Below, one piece after another: positions 1-9,400 of a DNA stretch of 64,000 bases. Position 1 is the stretch's first letter. Each line of letters starts with the position of its first letter. Position numbers and translations under genes: made by a program. The notes under the pieces were generated by a model. That model was not told the origin of the DNA. It did no database searches and saw only the letters and a program-made list of their open reading frames with translations. Origin of the DNA: an uncultured Candidatus Saccharibacteria bacterium (GTDB lineage: Bacteria > Patescibacteriota > Saccharimonadia > Saccharimonadales > Saccharimonadaceae); NCBI GenBank assembly GCA_949063825.1, contig CARSRA010000002.1:1-64000 (forward strand). Reading direction: 5' to 3'.

Positions 1-28
1 TTATAGCACAGATATTAAAGAAAGTCAA
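1..28 (-). promoter_or_regulatory. Minus-strand promoter pointing off the left edge
   Basis: Read on the minus strand there is TTGACT (23-28), a 17-nt spacer and TATAA at 1-5; the sixth -10 base lies outside the window. It would drive a gene to the left. It shares the 11-mer CTATTGACTTT with the promoters at 32360 and 54169. Confidence 0.6.
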
Positions 29-66
29 TAGTAGATTCCTGGCGTAATCTGTAAGACTTGATATGC

Positions 67-72
67 TATAAT
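67..72 (+). promoter_or_regulatory. Extended -10 box of the P-type ATPase gene
   Basis: TGCTATAAT (TGn extended -10; hexamer 67-72) ends 6 nt before the ATG at 79. A start site 6-7 nt downstream would fall on the ATG itself, so the mRNA is probably leaderless. No convincing -35 was seen, which is tolerable for an extended -10. Confidence 0.6.
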
Positions 73-78
73 TAGCAT

Positions 79-2625
79 ATGCTGAATTTATATAATCAAA
101 GTACCAAAGCGGTACTAGAAGACCTAGGAGTGGATTCGAAGAACGGGCTGAGTGAATCGGAAGTAGAGAAACGCCGTCAAAAATACGGAAAGAATAGTAT
201 TAATATTGAAAAAACACCGTTTTTGCGAGTATTACTGGAACCATTTATGGATATTTTTATGCTGGTACTCTTGGTAGCATTGATTCTTTCGGCGGTCCAA
301 AGGAATTGGCTGGAGGCGGCGACGATCGGGGCAATTATGATCGCGGATGCGGCAATTTATTATATTCAGCGTTTCTCAACGGAGCGAATACTGAGATCTT
401 TGCGGCGTGAGCTTACGCAGGCGGTAGTGGTGCGACGCAGTGGTAAGGAGATCTCGGTGGACGTAGCACAGCTTGTTCCGGGAGACATCGTGATTCTGCA
501 TGAGGGGGATCGTATCCCGGCTGATGGACGAATTATTAGTGAATCAGGGCTTTTGAGTAATGAATCGATGTTGACTGGTGAGTCGGATGCGATTGCTAAG
601 GATGCGGGCGCGCTAGATGGCGAGAAGAAAGTCTATGAGCGAACGAATATGGTATTTTCGGGGTCTTTTGTTATTACTGGTAGTGCGGAATTTGTAGTCA
701 CGGCTACAGGAAATAATACCGAGTATGGACGCATTGCCTCGTTGGCCTCTCACCTAGGTGAGGAGAGTCCGATTCAAGTCAAAATGGATAAATTAGTGCG
801 CCAAATTGCGCTAGTGGTGGTAGGTCTAGCAATTATCGTCTTTATTATTCAGATGATTGAGGGGATTGGTCTATTGAGCGCGTTGGAGTTTACGCTCGCG
901 ATGATTGTGTCGGCGGTACCAGAAGGCTTGCCGATTGCAATTTCGATTATTTTGGCGCTAGGGGCTAGGCGGATGGCTAGGAAAAAGGCCTTAGTGCGCG
1001 AGCTGCAGGCGATCGAATCAATCGGGGTGGTGACGACGATTGCTGCCGATAAAACTGGTACTTTGACTGAAAATCGCTTGGCTTTGCAGGAGATTTGGTC
1101 ACCAGGAGGCAAGGATGATAAATTATTAGCTAGGCTTGCGGCGGCAGTTTTGCCGGAGTTATCAATTGACGATGATAGTCATTCAGTAATGAATGATCCT
1201 CTCGACACCTGTATCCTGGCTTATCTGCGTGAACAGGAAGCTCCGCTTTGCAGGCAAGAACCGGAACAATCGTATACTTTTGACCAGGGGCTAAAGCTAT
1301 CGGGCAATCTCTATATGGAGGAAGAGGGTGATTTTCGGCTCGAGCTCAAGGGCGCACCGGAGACGATTTTAATGCGATCGCAGCTCAGTAATGAAAAGAT
1401 GATCGAAGCTGAAGAAAAACTAAAGGAATTAGCTGAAAGTGGCTACAAGGTGTTGGCGCTTGCAAGTGCCAAAATTCCCGCGCCGGTTAATGAACTTGAG
1501 GATTTGGAATCGAGTCTGACTTTCCGATTTGAGGGATTTTTTGCGGTAGCGGATGCGCTGCGCAAAGAGGCGCCTATCGCAATTCGGCAGACGGCGGCAA
1601 TGGGCGTAAAAACTAAAATGGTTACTGGCGATCATGCAGATACGGCTTATGCAATTGGTCGAGAGCTGGGCTTAGCTGCTAGCCCGGACCAAGTTCTTGA
1701 TTGCTCAAAATTAGGCAATATTACCGATGATGACCTAGTGAATATGGTGAGCGGAATTACGATTTTTGCGCGGGTGACGCCAGAAGATAAGTATCGTATC
1801 TTGTCAGCAATCAAACAGACCGAGGTTTGCGCAATGACCGGCGATGGTGTTAATGATGTCCCAGCACTTGTTGGTGCGCATGTGGGGATTGCAATGGGTG
1901 ATAGTCCGTCGATCGTGCAGGATGCAGGCGATATTATTTTGTTGGATAATAATTTTAAAAATGTGACGGAAGCAATTAGGGAAAGCCGCACGATACTTGT
2001 GAATATTCGGCGGATGCTGAGTTATTTGTTGGCGACAAATGCCGGTGAGGCTTTGACGATGATTGGCTCGCTGGTGCTTTTTGGGAGTCAGATGCTGACA
2101 CCGATCCAGATTTTATGGGTGAATATCGTCACTGATTCGCTAATGGTAATTCCAATCGGTTTGGAGCCGGCTGAGCGACGGATTTTTAAGCAAAAACCAG
2201 AGCGTAAAGATGCGCCAATCCTATCGGGTAAGATGATTCGGCAAATGGCGCTAGTAGCTTTTGTGATGGCGGTATTTACGCTTGCAACTTATGGGATTGC
2301 AGTACAAATATTGGGTAATACCGCGCAAGCGAATACCTTAGCATTTACGACTTTGGTCGTATTGCAGTGGGCGAGCGCATTTTCATCGCGCGGGTTTTAT
2401 GAGTCAGCTTTGGCGCGTTTGAAAGTTCCGCATCTCAGTTTTTGGTTAGCAATGGCAACTGCGGTGATCTTGCAAATTGTCGCTTTGTCCGGTCCGCTGA
2501 TGAAAATTACGAATACTGTGGCGGTGCCGATTTGGGCGATTTTGGTGGTAGTGACGATCTCGTTCTTTGGCTCGCTGACTATTTTTGAGATCTATAAGAA
2601 AAATCGAAGCAACTCAGCAGAGTAG
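79..2625 (+). CDS. P2-type cation (probably Ca2+) transporting ATPase
   Basis: An 848-residue integral membrane pump that couples ATP hydrolysis to cation transport. In order it shows an N-terminal cation-ATPase domain, the actuator loop motif TGES (about 166-169), the M4 motif VPEGLP (about 280-285), the phosphorylation motif DKTGTLT with Asp at about 324, the nucleotide-binding domain, the hinge TGDGVND (about 587-593) and a C-terminal group of membrane helices. PEGLP in M4 is typical of P2 pumps such as SERCA/PMR1-like Ca2+-ATPases; the ion itself is inferred. The ATG at 79 is preferred because it lies just after a TATAAT box, with no Shine-Dalgarno sequence. It is monocistronic, followed by a short hairpin with a T-run near 2753. 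Confidence 0.9.
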   Translation: MLNLYNQSTKAVLEDLGVDSKNGLSESEVEKRRQKYGKNSINIEKTPFLRVLLEPFMDIFMLVLLVALILSAVQRNWLEAATIGAIMIADAAIYYIQRFSTERILRSLRRELTQAVVVRRSGKEISVDVAQLVPGDIVILHEGDRIPADGRIISESGLLSNESMLTGESDAIAKDAGALDGEKKVYERTNMVFSGSFVITGSAEFVVTATGNNTEYGRIASLASHLGEESPIQVKMDKLVRQIALVVVGLAIIVFIIQMIEGIGLLSALEFTLAMIVSAVPEGLPIAISIILALGARRMARKKALVRELQAIESIGVVTTIAADKTGTLTENRLALQEIWSPGGKDDKLLARLAAAVLPELSIDDDSHSVMNDPLDTCILAYLREQEAPLCRQEPEQSYTFDQGLKLSGNLYMEEEGDFRLELKGAPETILMRSQLSNEKMIEAEEKLKELAESGYKVLALASAKIPAPVNELEDLESSLTFRFEGFFAVADALRKEAPIAIRQTAAMGVKTKMVTGDHADTAYAIGRELGLAASPDQVLDCSKLGNITDDDLVNMVSGITIFARVTPEDKYRILSAIKQTEVCAMTGDGVNDVPALVGAHVGIAMGDSPSIVQDAGDIILLDNNFKNVTEAIRESRTILVNIRRMLSYLLATNAGEALTMIGSLVLFGSQMLTPIQILWVNIVTDSLMVIPIGLEPAERRIFKQKPERKDAPILSGKMIRQMALVAFVMAVFTLATYGIAVQILGNTAQANTLAFTTLVVLQWASAFSSRGFYESALARLKVPHLSFWLAMATAVILQIVALSGPLMKITNTVAVPIWAILVVVTISFFGSLTIFEIYKKNRSNSAE

Positions 2626-2752
2626 TTTCCGTGGCGATCTTGCGAGCTCTTGGTATAGTTTTCCACATCTAATGTTGTAAAAAATACATAAAATTATGAT
2701 TATGATAAATATAGTAAATAACAGATACGAATATAGCTAAATTAGTGATAAA

Positions 2753-2776
2753 GTTGTAAAAAACACAACGTTTTTT
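2753..2776 (+). terminator. Weak terminator-like hairpin
   Basis: GTTGT and ACAAC pair across a 7-nt A-rich loop and are followed by GTTTTTT. The stem is only 5 bp, so it is a weak candidate for ending the ATPase transcript. Between 2626 and 2752 the DNA is AT-rich and I see no gene. Confidence 0.35.
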
Positions 2777-2797
2777 GATGGGTTTTCCTGAAAACAC

Positions 2798-2826
2798 TTG
2801 CGCTTTAAAAAAGAGTACGTTACAAT
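2798..2826 (+). promoter_or_regulatory. Promoter of a probable small RNA
   Basis: TTGCGC (2798-2803), a 17-nt spacer and TACAAT (2821-2826). The expected start site is about 2832. No reading frame follows; a folded stretch ending in a terminator does. Confidence 0.5.
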
Positions 2827-2831
2827 TAACT

Positions 2832-2931
2832 CAGTTCGAAAGAACATAAGGCTAACTGCGAGCCAACTACCAATAAGTTGAGAGCTTATATGTTCAAAAA
2901 CCACCCACTTGTTAGGTTAGGGTGGCTTTTT
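2832..2931 (+). ncRNA. Putative structured small RNA of about 100 nt upstream of rpoB
   Basis: Between a sigma70-like promoter and a good terminator lies about 100 nt with no start codon of note but clear folding. GAACATA (2842-2848) pairs with TATGTTC (2889-2895), and AGGCT pairs with AGCTT inside it, with one bulged A. Within this, CAACT (2864-2868) pairs with AGTTG (2876-2880). GGCT/AGCC (2850-2864) is an alternative helix. The terminator is CCACCC/GGGTGG (2901-2925) plus a T5 run. I do not recognise it as 4.5S, 6S, tmRNA or a known riboswitch. It could be a trans-acting sRNA, or a terminated leader for rpoB, although rpoB has its own promoter further down. Confidence 0.45.
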
Positions 2932-2944
2932 GGTCTTAACCCTC

Positions 2945-2972
2945 TTGTTTTTTGAAATAAACTATGTATAAT
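2945..2972 (+). promoter_or_regulatory. rpoB-rpoC promoter
   Basis: TTGTTT (2945-2950), a 16-nt spacer and a perfect TATAAT (2967-2972), placed after the terminator at 2931 and 121 nt before the rpoB start, giving a leader of roughly 115 nt. Confidence 0.55.
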
Positions 2973-3004
2973 GAGATATTAAGAAGTAGTGTGTGTTGTT
3001 TTTT

Positions 3005-3046
3005 CTGTGTGCTGGATCTGGCGAAATCCAGTACAAAATAACACAG
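3005..3046 (+). promoter_or_regulatory. Two-tier hairpin in the rpoB leader
   Basis: CTGTGT (3005-3010) pairs with ACACAG (3041-3046), enclosing CTGGAT/ATCCAG (3012-3017 and 3026-3031). There is no T-run, so it is not a terminator. It could stabilise the rpoBC mRNA or bind a regulator such as a ribosomal protein. Confidence 0.4.
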
Positions 3047-3093
3047 TAATCTTCGGCGCTAAGATTATTAAACACTAAAAACGGAGAGGGAAA

Positions 3094-6000
3094 GTGGAGC
3101 AAGCATCAAAGGACCGCGTGTTTTTCACGGAAGGTGACCAAGCGCTTCCAATTCCAGATTTGACCGCACACCAGAAGGACAGCTGGGCGGATTTTGTAAA
3201 ATCTGGTCTTAAGGAAGTGTTTAACGAATTGAATCCGATCGATGACTACAATGGCAATAAGTTGTCGCTCAGGTTCAAAGATTATTACTTTAAGGAGCCA
3301 GTCGAGGACGAAAAAGCAGCAAAGCTGAATTTATCGACTTATGCGGCTCCGCTGCACGTGCAGGTAGAGTTGACGAATAAAGTAACTGGCGATGTCAGAG
3401 AGCAGGATATTTACTTTGGTGACTATCCTTGGATGACTGATCGCGCGACTTTCATTATTAACGGTACCGAGCGTGTTGTAGTATCGCAATTAGTGCGCTC
3501 GGCGGGTGTTTTCTTTATTGCGGACGAGATTAACGGTCGGAATTATTACGGCGCCAAGGTTATCCCAGGGCGCGGTGCTTGGTTGGAGTTTGAAACTACG
3601 ACTAGTGGCTGTATTAATGTCAAGATCGATCGTCGTCGCAAGATTCCAGTAACAGCGTTCCTACGGGCACTCGGACTAGGCAGCAACGAGAAGATCCTTG
3701 ATACTTTTAAGGAAGTAGATAATGGCGCGATTAGCTATATTCAATCGACGCTTGATAAGGATATTACGACAACGCAGGCTGAGGCTTTGCTTGAAGTTTA
3801 TCGACGTTTGCGCCCGGGCGATCTCGCTACAGTAGACAACGCCAAGTCGATGATCGAGCATACGTTCTTCGACTATCGTCGTTATGATTCGTCGCGTGTT
3901 GGACGTTATAAGCTGAACCAGCGCCTTGGTTTCGATACGCCGAATGATGCCGCGCATCGCACTTTGCAAATGAAAGATTTGATTGCGATCATTTCGGAAA
4001 TAATTCGCCTTAATAATACCCAGGAACCGGCCGATGATATTGACTCGCTCAGTAATCGTCGCGTGAAATTGGTCGGGGAATTGGTGCAGCGCCAATTTAG
4101 ACTTGGTATGCTACGTCTACAGCGCAATATTCTTGATCGCATGTTGATGGCAGATGCTGAGGAGGTAACACCGTCGCAACTACTAAATTCACGTCCAGTA
4201 GTTGCTGCAGTGAAGGAATTCTTTGCTAGCTCACAGCTTAGCCAGTTGATGGATGAGGTGAATGGCTATTCGGAGCTTGCTCATAAACGTCGTCTATCTA
4301 GTATGGGGCCAGGTGGCTTGACGCGTGAACGCGCTGGATTCGACGTGCGCGATGCGCACCCAACACACTATGGTCGTATTTGTACCGTTGAGACGCCAGA
4401 AGGTGGTAACGTTGGTTTGGTACTTAACCTTGCTACCTATGCCCGGGTAAATGAATACGGTTTCATCGAGGCTCCCTATCGGGTCGTAAAGGACGGTAAA
4501 GTGACTGATGAGGTAGTCTATGTTGATGCCGCTAGCGAAAATGATATGGTGATTGCGGATGCGAGCGTTAAGTTGAACGATAAAGGTGAATTTGAAGAGG
4601 AATGGGTTTCGGCGCGCGTGAAGGGTCGCCCTAGCCAGGTTGCTTCAAGCTTAGTAACTCATGTTGACGCCGCCCATAAAGAGATTCTTGGTACTTCAGC
4701 GAGTTTGATTCCATTCGTAGAGAAAAACCGTGTCGACCGTTCACTGATGGCTTGCGCGATGCAGAAGCAAGCTGTGCCACTGCTTAAGAATGATGCGCCG
4801 ATCGTTGGTACTGGTATTGAACATGCTGTAGCTATGAATACTTCGCAGGCAATCGTTGCAGAGGATAATGGTGAAGTCATCAAGGCCGACGGTGTTTCGG
4901 TGATTGTTAAGTACGATAAACTTGGAGAAAAGGAATATCAGCTCGAACACTTTGAAAAGACCAACGATGATCGTTGTTACAATCAGCGCGTAGTCGTAGC
5001 GCATGGTCAAAAAGTCAAGAAAAATGATATCTTGATTGAAGGCGCGAGCGTGCGTGGCGGTGAATTGGCGCTAGGTAAAGATCTATTAGTGGCATTTATG
5101 CCGTGGCGCGGTTACAACATGGATGATGCGATCGTGATCTCGCAACGTCTAGTTGAAGATGACTCTTTGACATCAATTAATATCAAAGATTTTGACGTTG
5201 AAGTGCGCGAGACAAAACTTGGCCCAGAACAAGTGACGCGAGACATTCCAAATGTTCCGGAACGCAGTTTGCGTCACCTTGGCGAAGATGGTATCGTCGT
5301 AGTCGGATCGGAAGTTCAGCCTGGTGATATTCTAGTCGGTAAGATTACGCCGAAGGGTGAGCAGGAGTTGAGCTCTGAGGAGCGTCTACTACGCGCTATC
5401 TTCGGTGAAAAGGCAAAAGACGTGCGCGATACTTCTGTGCGAATGGATGGTTCGAGCACTGGCAAGGTTGTAGGTGTACGGGTCTATACTCGTGAGGAAG
5501 GCCACGAACTCAAAGCCGGTGTGTTAATGCAGATAAAAATCTATGTTGCCGAGATGCGTAAGATTAGCGTTGGTGACAAGATTGCTGGTCGACATGGTAA
5601 TAAGGGTGTGGTGTCGCGCATATTACCGGTCGAGGATATGCCATACATGGAAGATGGTACTCCGATCGATATCTTGCTTAGCCCAATGGGTGTGCCAAGT
5701 CGTATGAACCTTGGTCAGTTGTTTGAAATTCACTTAGGTATGGCTGCGCGAGCCTTAGGATACAAAGTTGCAACCCCAAGCTTCAACGGCGTGCCGGATG
5801 AGAAGATTTCTGAAGAGCTTGAAAAGGCTGGATTTAGTCCGGATGGACGTGTGCAGCTTTATGATGGTTTGACTGGCGAGCCGTTTGATGGACGTACGTC
5901 GGTAGGCGTGATGCATATGCTAAAGCTTCATCATATGGTAGAGGACAAGATTCACGCTCGTTCGACTGGTCCGTACACGGCCGTGACGCAACAGCCACTC

Positions 6001-6492
6001 GGTGGTAAAGCACAAAATGGTGGTCAACGCTTCGGTGAAATGGAGGTGTGGGCACTGGAGGCCTATGGAGCTGCTACTGCTTTGCAAGAGATGCTTACGA
6101 TCAAATCAGATGATGTCTACGGTCGTGCAAAAGCCTATGAAAGTATCATCAAGCGCGAACCGATTGAGGGTCCAAAACTTCCAGAAGGGTTCAACGTGCT
6201 AGTGAAAGAATTTCAAGGCTTAGCTCTAAAGGTGGATTTGCTTGATCATGGTAATTCGACGGATGCGGGGGAAGTTATCGAGAAGACGACGCGCGAGATC
6301 GAACATGCGCATGACGATCGTTTGATTTATGCTCGACATGGCGCCAGTATTGAACAAGCGGAAACTTTGGTCGACTTAGACGAAGAGGAAGCTGAAAAAA
6401 TGTTAGATGACGAGGGGATGGAAATAACAGAGGCGGAAGATGTGGAAGCATCGGATGATGCAGATGCTCTCGACCTCGGAGAGGAGTTATAG
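3094..6492 (+). CDS. rpoB: DNA-directed RNA polymerase subunit beta
   Basis: The 1132-residue beta subunit forms one side of the polymerase active-site cleft. Visible family blocks are the rifampicin region (SSQLSQLMDEVNGYSELAHKR followed by GPGGLTRERAGF), the ETPEGGNVGL block, the GDKIAGRHGNKGVVS active-site block and a C-terminal region with QRFGEMEVWALEAYGAA. It is about 200 residues shorter than the E. coli protein, as expected when the lineage-specific insertions are missing. The acidic tail (about 1090-1132) is low complexity. The GTG start at 3094 is supported by GGAGAGGG just upstream. rpoC follows one base after the stop. Key rifampicin-contact residues (the Asp, His, Arg and Ser equivalents of E. 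coli 516, 526, 529, 531) are kept. Confidence 0.97.
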   Translation: MEQASKDRVFFTEGDQALPIPDLTAHQKDSWADFVKSGLKEVFNELNPIDDYNGNKLSLRFKDYYFKEPVEDEKAAKLNLSTYAAPLHVQVELTNKVTGDVREQDIYFGDYPWMTDRATFIINGTERVVVSQLVRSAGVFFIADEINGRNYYGAKVIPGRGAWLEFETTTSGCINVKIDRRRKIPVTAFLRALGLGSNEKILDTFKEVDNGAISYIQSTLDKDITTTQAEALLEVYRRLRPGDLATVDNAKSMIEHTFFDYRRYDSSRVGRYKLNQRLGFDTPNDAAHRTLQMKDLIAIISEIIRLNNTQEPADDIDSLSNRRVKLVGELVQRQFRLGMLRLQRNILDRMLMADAEEVTPSQLLNSRPVVAAVKEFFASSQLSQLMDEVNGYSELAHKRRLSSMGPGGLTRERAGFDVRDAHPTHYGRICTVETPEGGNVGLVLNLATYARVNEYGFIEAPYRVVKDGKVTDEVVYVDAASENDMVIADASVKLNDKGEFEEEWVSARVKGRPSQVASSLVTHVDAAHKEILGTSASLIPFVEKNRVDRSLMACAMQKQAVPLLKNDAPIVGTGIEHAVAMNTSQAIVAEDNGEVIKADGVSVIVKYDKLGEKEYQLEHFEKTNDDRCYNQRVVVAHGQKVKKNDILIEGASVRGGELALGKDLLVAFMPWRGYNMDDAIVISQRLVEDDSLTSINIKDFDVEVRETKLGPEQVTRDIPNVPERSLRHLGEDGIVVVGSEVQPGDILVGKITPKGEQELSSEERLLRAIFGEKAKDVRDTSVRMDGSSTGKVVGVRVYTREEGHELKAGVLMQIKIYVAEMRKISVGDKIAGRHGNKGVVSRILPVEDMPYMEDGTPIDILLSPMGVPSRMNLGQLFEIHLGMAARALGYKVATPSFNGVPDEKISEELEKAGFSPDGRVQLYDGLTGEPFDGRTSVGVMHMLKLHHMVEDKIHARSTGPYTAVTQQPLGGKAQNGGQRFGEMEVWALEAYGAATALQEMLTIKSDDVYGRAKAYESIIKREPIEGPKLPEGFNVLVKEFQGLALKVDLLDHGNSTDAGEVIEKTTREIEHAHDDRLIYARHGASIEQAETLVDLDEEEAEKMLDDEGMEITEAEDVEASDDADALDLGEEL

Positions 6493-6493
6493 A

Positions 6494-9400
6494 ATGGCTT
6501 GGATGGATAATTTTATCAGCGCCAACGATTTTGACTCGATTAGGCTAAGTGTAGCCAGCAAAGAAGACATCTTGGGCTGGAGCTACGGTGAAGTCTTAAA
6601 GCCGGAGACGATTAACTATCGTACTCAGAAGCCAGAACGTGATGGTTTGTTCTGTGAGCGTATCTTTGGGCCAACTAAAGATATCAACCCGCACGATAAT
6701 AAGCTCAAAGGTGTACGCTCGCGTGAGGCAGCAGTAGATAAAGAAGGCAATCTAGTCACGAAGAGCATTTCGCGCCGCGAACGCATGGGGCATATTACCT
6801 TGGCGGCACCAGTAGCACATATTTGGTTTATGCGCGGCACGCCATCGGCTCTAAGTGTACTTTTAAACTTGACGGTTAAAAATATCGAGAAAGTGGTTTA
6901 TTTTGCGTCATATTTGATTATAGATGCAAAAGATGAAGAGATTGCGACCAAGTTGCAGGATCTTGAGGCGCAGACCGTAGCTAGCCGCGAGGCAATTCGT
7001 GTACGCTATGAGCAGCTAACAGAAGATCAAAATGCGAATATTGCTGCTCTGGCTGACGAGCAGGCGAAAGAGACTGAGGCGCTTGAGGCTGATTATAATA
7101 TGCGTAAGAGTGCGCTTGAGAGCTTGCAAAAAGGTGCAGTGATCTCGGAGCAGGCTTACCGTAGTCTTCCGGATGACTATGACGAATTAGTCGAAGTGGA
7201 AATGGGTGCAACCGCAATTAAGCGTTTGCTTGATGAGATTGATCTCAAAACGATGATTTCGGAGTTGCGCGAAGAAGCTGAAGATGCCAAAGGTCAAAAA
7301 GAGAAGAAACTAATGAAGCGCCTCAAGGTGCTCGAGGGCATGGAAGCAGCTGGGATTAAACCGATTGATCTGATTCTAACTGTCGTGCCAGTGATCCCGC
7401 CGGATCTACGTCCAATGATCCCGCTTCCTGGTGGTCGATTCGCGACGAGCGACCTCAATGATTTGTATCGTCGGGTAATTAATCGCAATAATCGTTTAAA
7501 GAAACTAGTAGAGCTAAATGCTCCAGCAGTGATTTGTCATAACGAGATGCGTATGCTCCAAGAAGCAGTTGACGCTTTGATTGACAACTCCGCCGTGCAC
7601 GGTAGCCGTAGTGCAAATTCGACTAATGGTCGCCGTAAACTTAAGAGTATCTCTGATCTTCTCAAAGGTAAGCAGGGGCGTTTCCGTCAGAACTTACTCG
7701 GTAAACGCGTAGATTATTCTGGTCGTTCAGTTATTGTGGTTGGTCCAGAATTGAAGCTTAATGAATGTGGTTTGCCGAAATTAATGGCACTCGAATTGTT
7801 TAAACCGTTCGTGATTTCGCAATTGATCGCTGAGGATAAAGCTCCTAATATTCGTTCAGCGACCCGGATGATTGATGCGGGCGAAGCAGTGGTTTGGGAT
7901 GCGCTGGACGAAGCGATTAAAGGTAAATATGTACTCTTAAACCGCGCGCCATCGCTCCACCGCCTTTCAGTACAGGCGTTCCAGCCTAAATTGATCGAAG
8001 GTAAAGCAATCCAGCTTCATCCATTAGTAGCGAGTGGGTTTAACGCTGACTATGATGGTGACCAAATGGCGGTACACCTACCATTGTCCGAGGCTGCTCA
8101 AGCGGAAGCACGTGAGTTAATGTCGGCAAGCAAAAACTTACTCAAGCCGGCCGATGGTGCACCAGTGCTTGCAATTTATCAGGACGTGGTGCTAGGCTGC
8201 TACTATCTGACTTACAATAAGCCAGGAATTAAGGCTGATGAGATTAAGCCATATAGCTCGGTTTACGAAGCGGAGATGGCCTACGATCAGGGAGTTATTG
8301 AGTTGCAAACGCCGATTCGTGTGTTTGCGAAAGGGGAGATCCGTAATACTACACTCGGTCGTGTGATTTTCAATGAGATCTTGCCAAAAGATTATCCGTA
8401 TGATGATTCGGTACAGAATAGCAAGCAGCTAAAGCGCGTAATGGCGAATATTTTCGATAATTATGGTACTGAAACGACCGTAAAGACGGCTGATGCTATG
8501 AAGAATCTTGCTTTCGAGTATGAGACAATCGCGTCAATCTCGACCGCAAAGGGCGATTATCCAACTTATCCTGAAATCGATGATTTTATTGCGGCGGGTG
8601 ATGCCAAGACGGCTTTGATCCAGGAACAGTTCGATCAGGGTATGGTAACTGAAGAAGAGCGTTATAAATTAACCGTGAATAACTGGCGTGATATCGATAA
8701 GCAGATCTCGGACTTCCTGAAAAGTAAGCTAGCCGAGATGGATACGGATATTGCTGTGATGGTAAACTCTGGAGCGCGTGGTTCGATTTCGAATATTAAG
8801 CTTGCGAGTGCCGAGATCGGTATTATGGTTGATATTAATAACAATGAGATCGAGCTTCCAGTCAAGAGTAGTTACAAGAAAGGTCTTAATACACTTGAGA
8901 GCTTCATCGCGACGCGAGGTGCACGCCAAGGTCAGGTTTCGACGGCGCTACGTACTGCCGACTCTGGCTACCTTACTCGTCGTCTTGTTGACGTAGCTCA
9001 AGATGTCTTTACGACTGACGAAGAGGCCGAAGATCCAGGTTTTGCAGTATTACGCGAAGAATCTGATTATACTGGGATTGGTTTTGCGGCGCGTTTGGCT
9101 GGACGTTATGCGGCGGAAACGGTGCCAGGTTATATTGATGCTGGTGAGTTAATCTCAAATGAAACCGCAGCTCAGATCGAAGCAGACGATAAGATTGACA
9201 GTGTTAAGATTCAATCTGTTCTTACTACTACGGCGGTGAGCGGAGTTCCACGCAAGAGTTATGGTGTTGATATGTCGACCCGTGAATTGGTCGAGGCACA
9301 TCAGCCAGTAGGCGTAATTGCTGCTCAATCGCTTGGCGAGCCAGGTACACAGTTGACCTTGGATACGAAGCATGGTTCGGGTGTGGCAGGTTCTGGTGCG

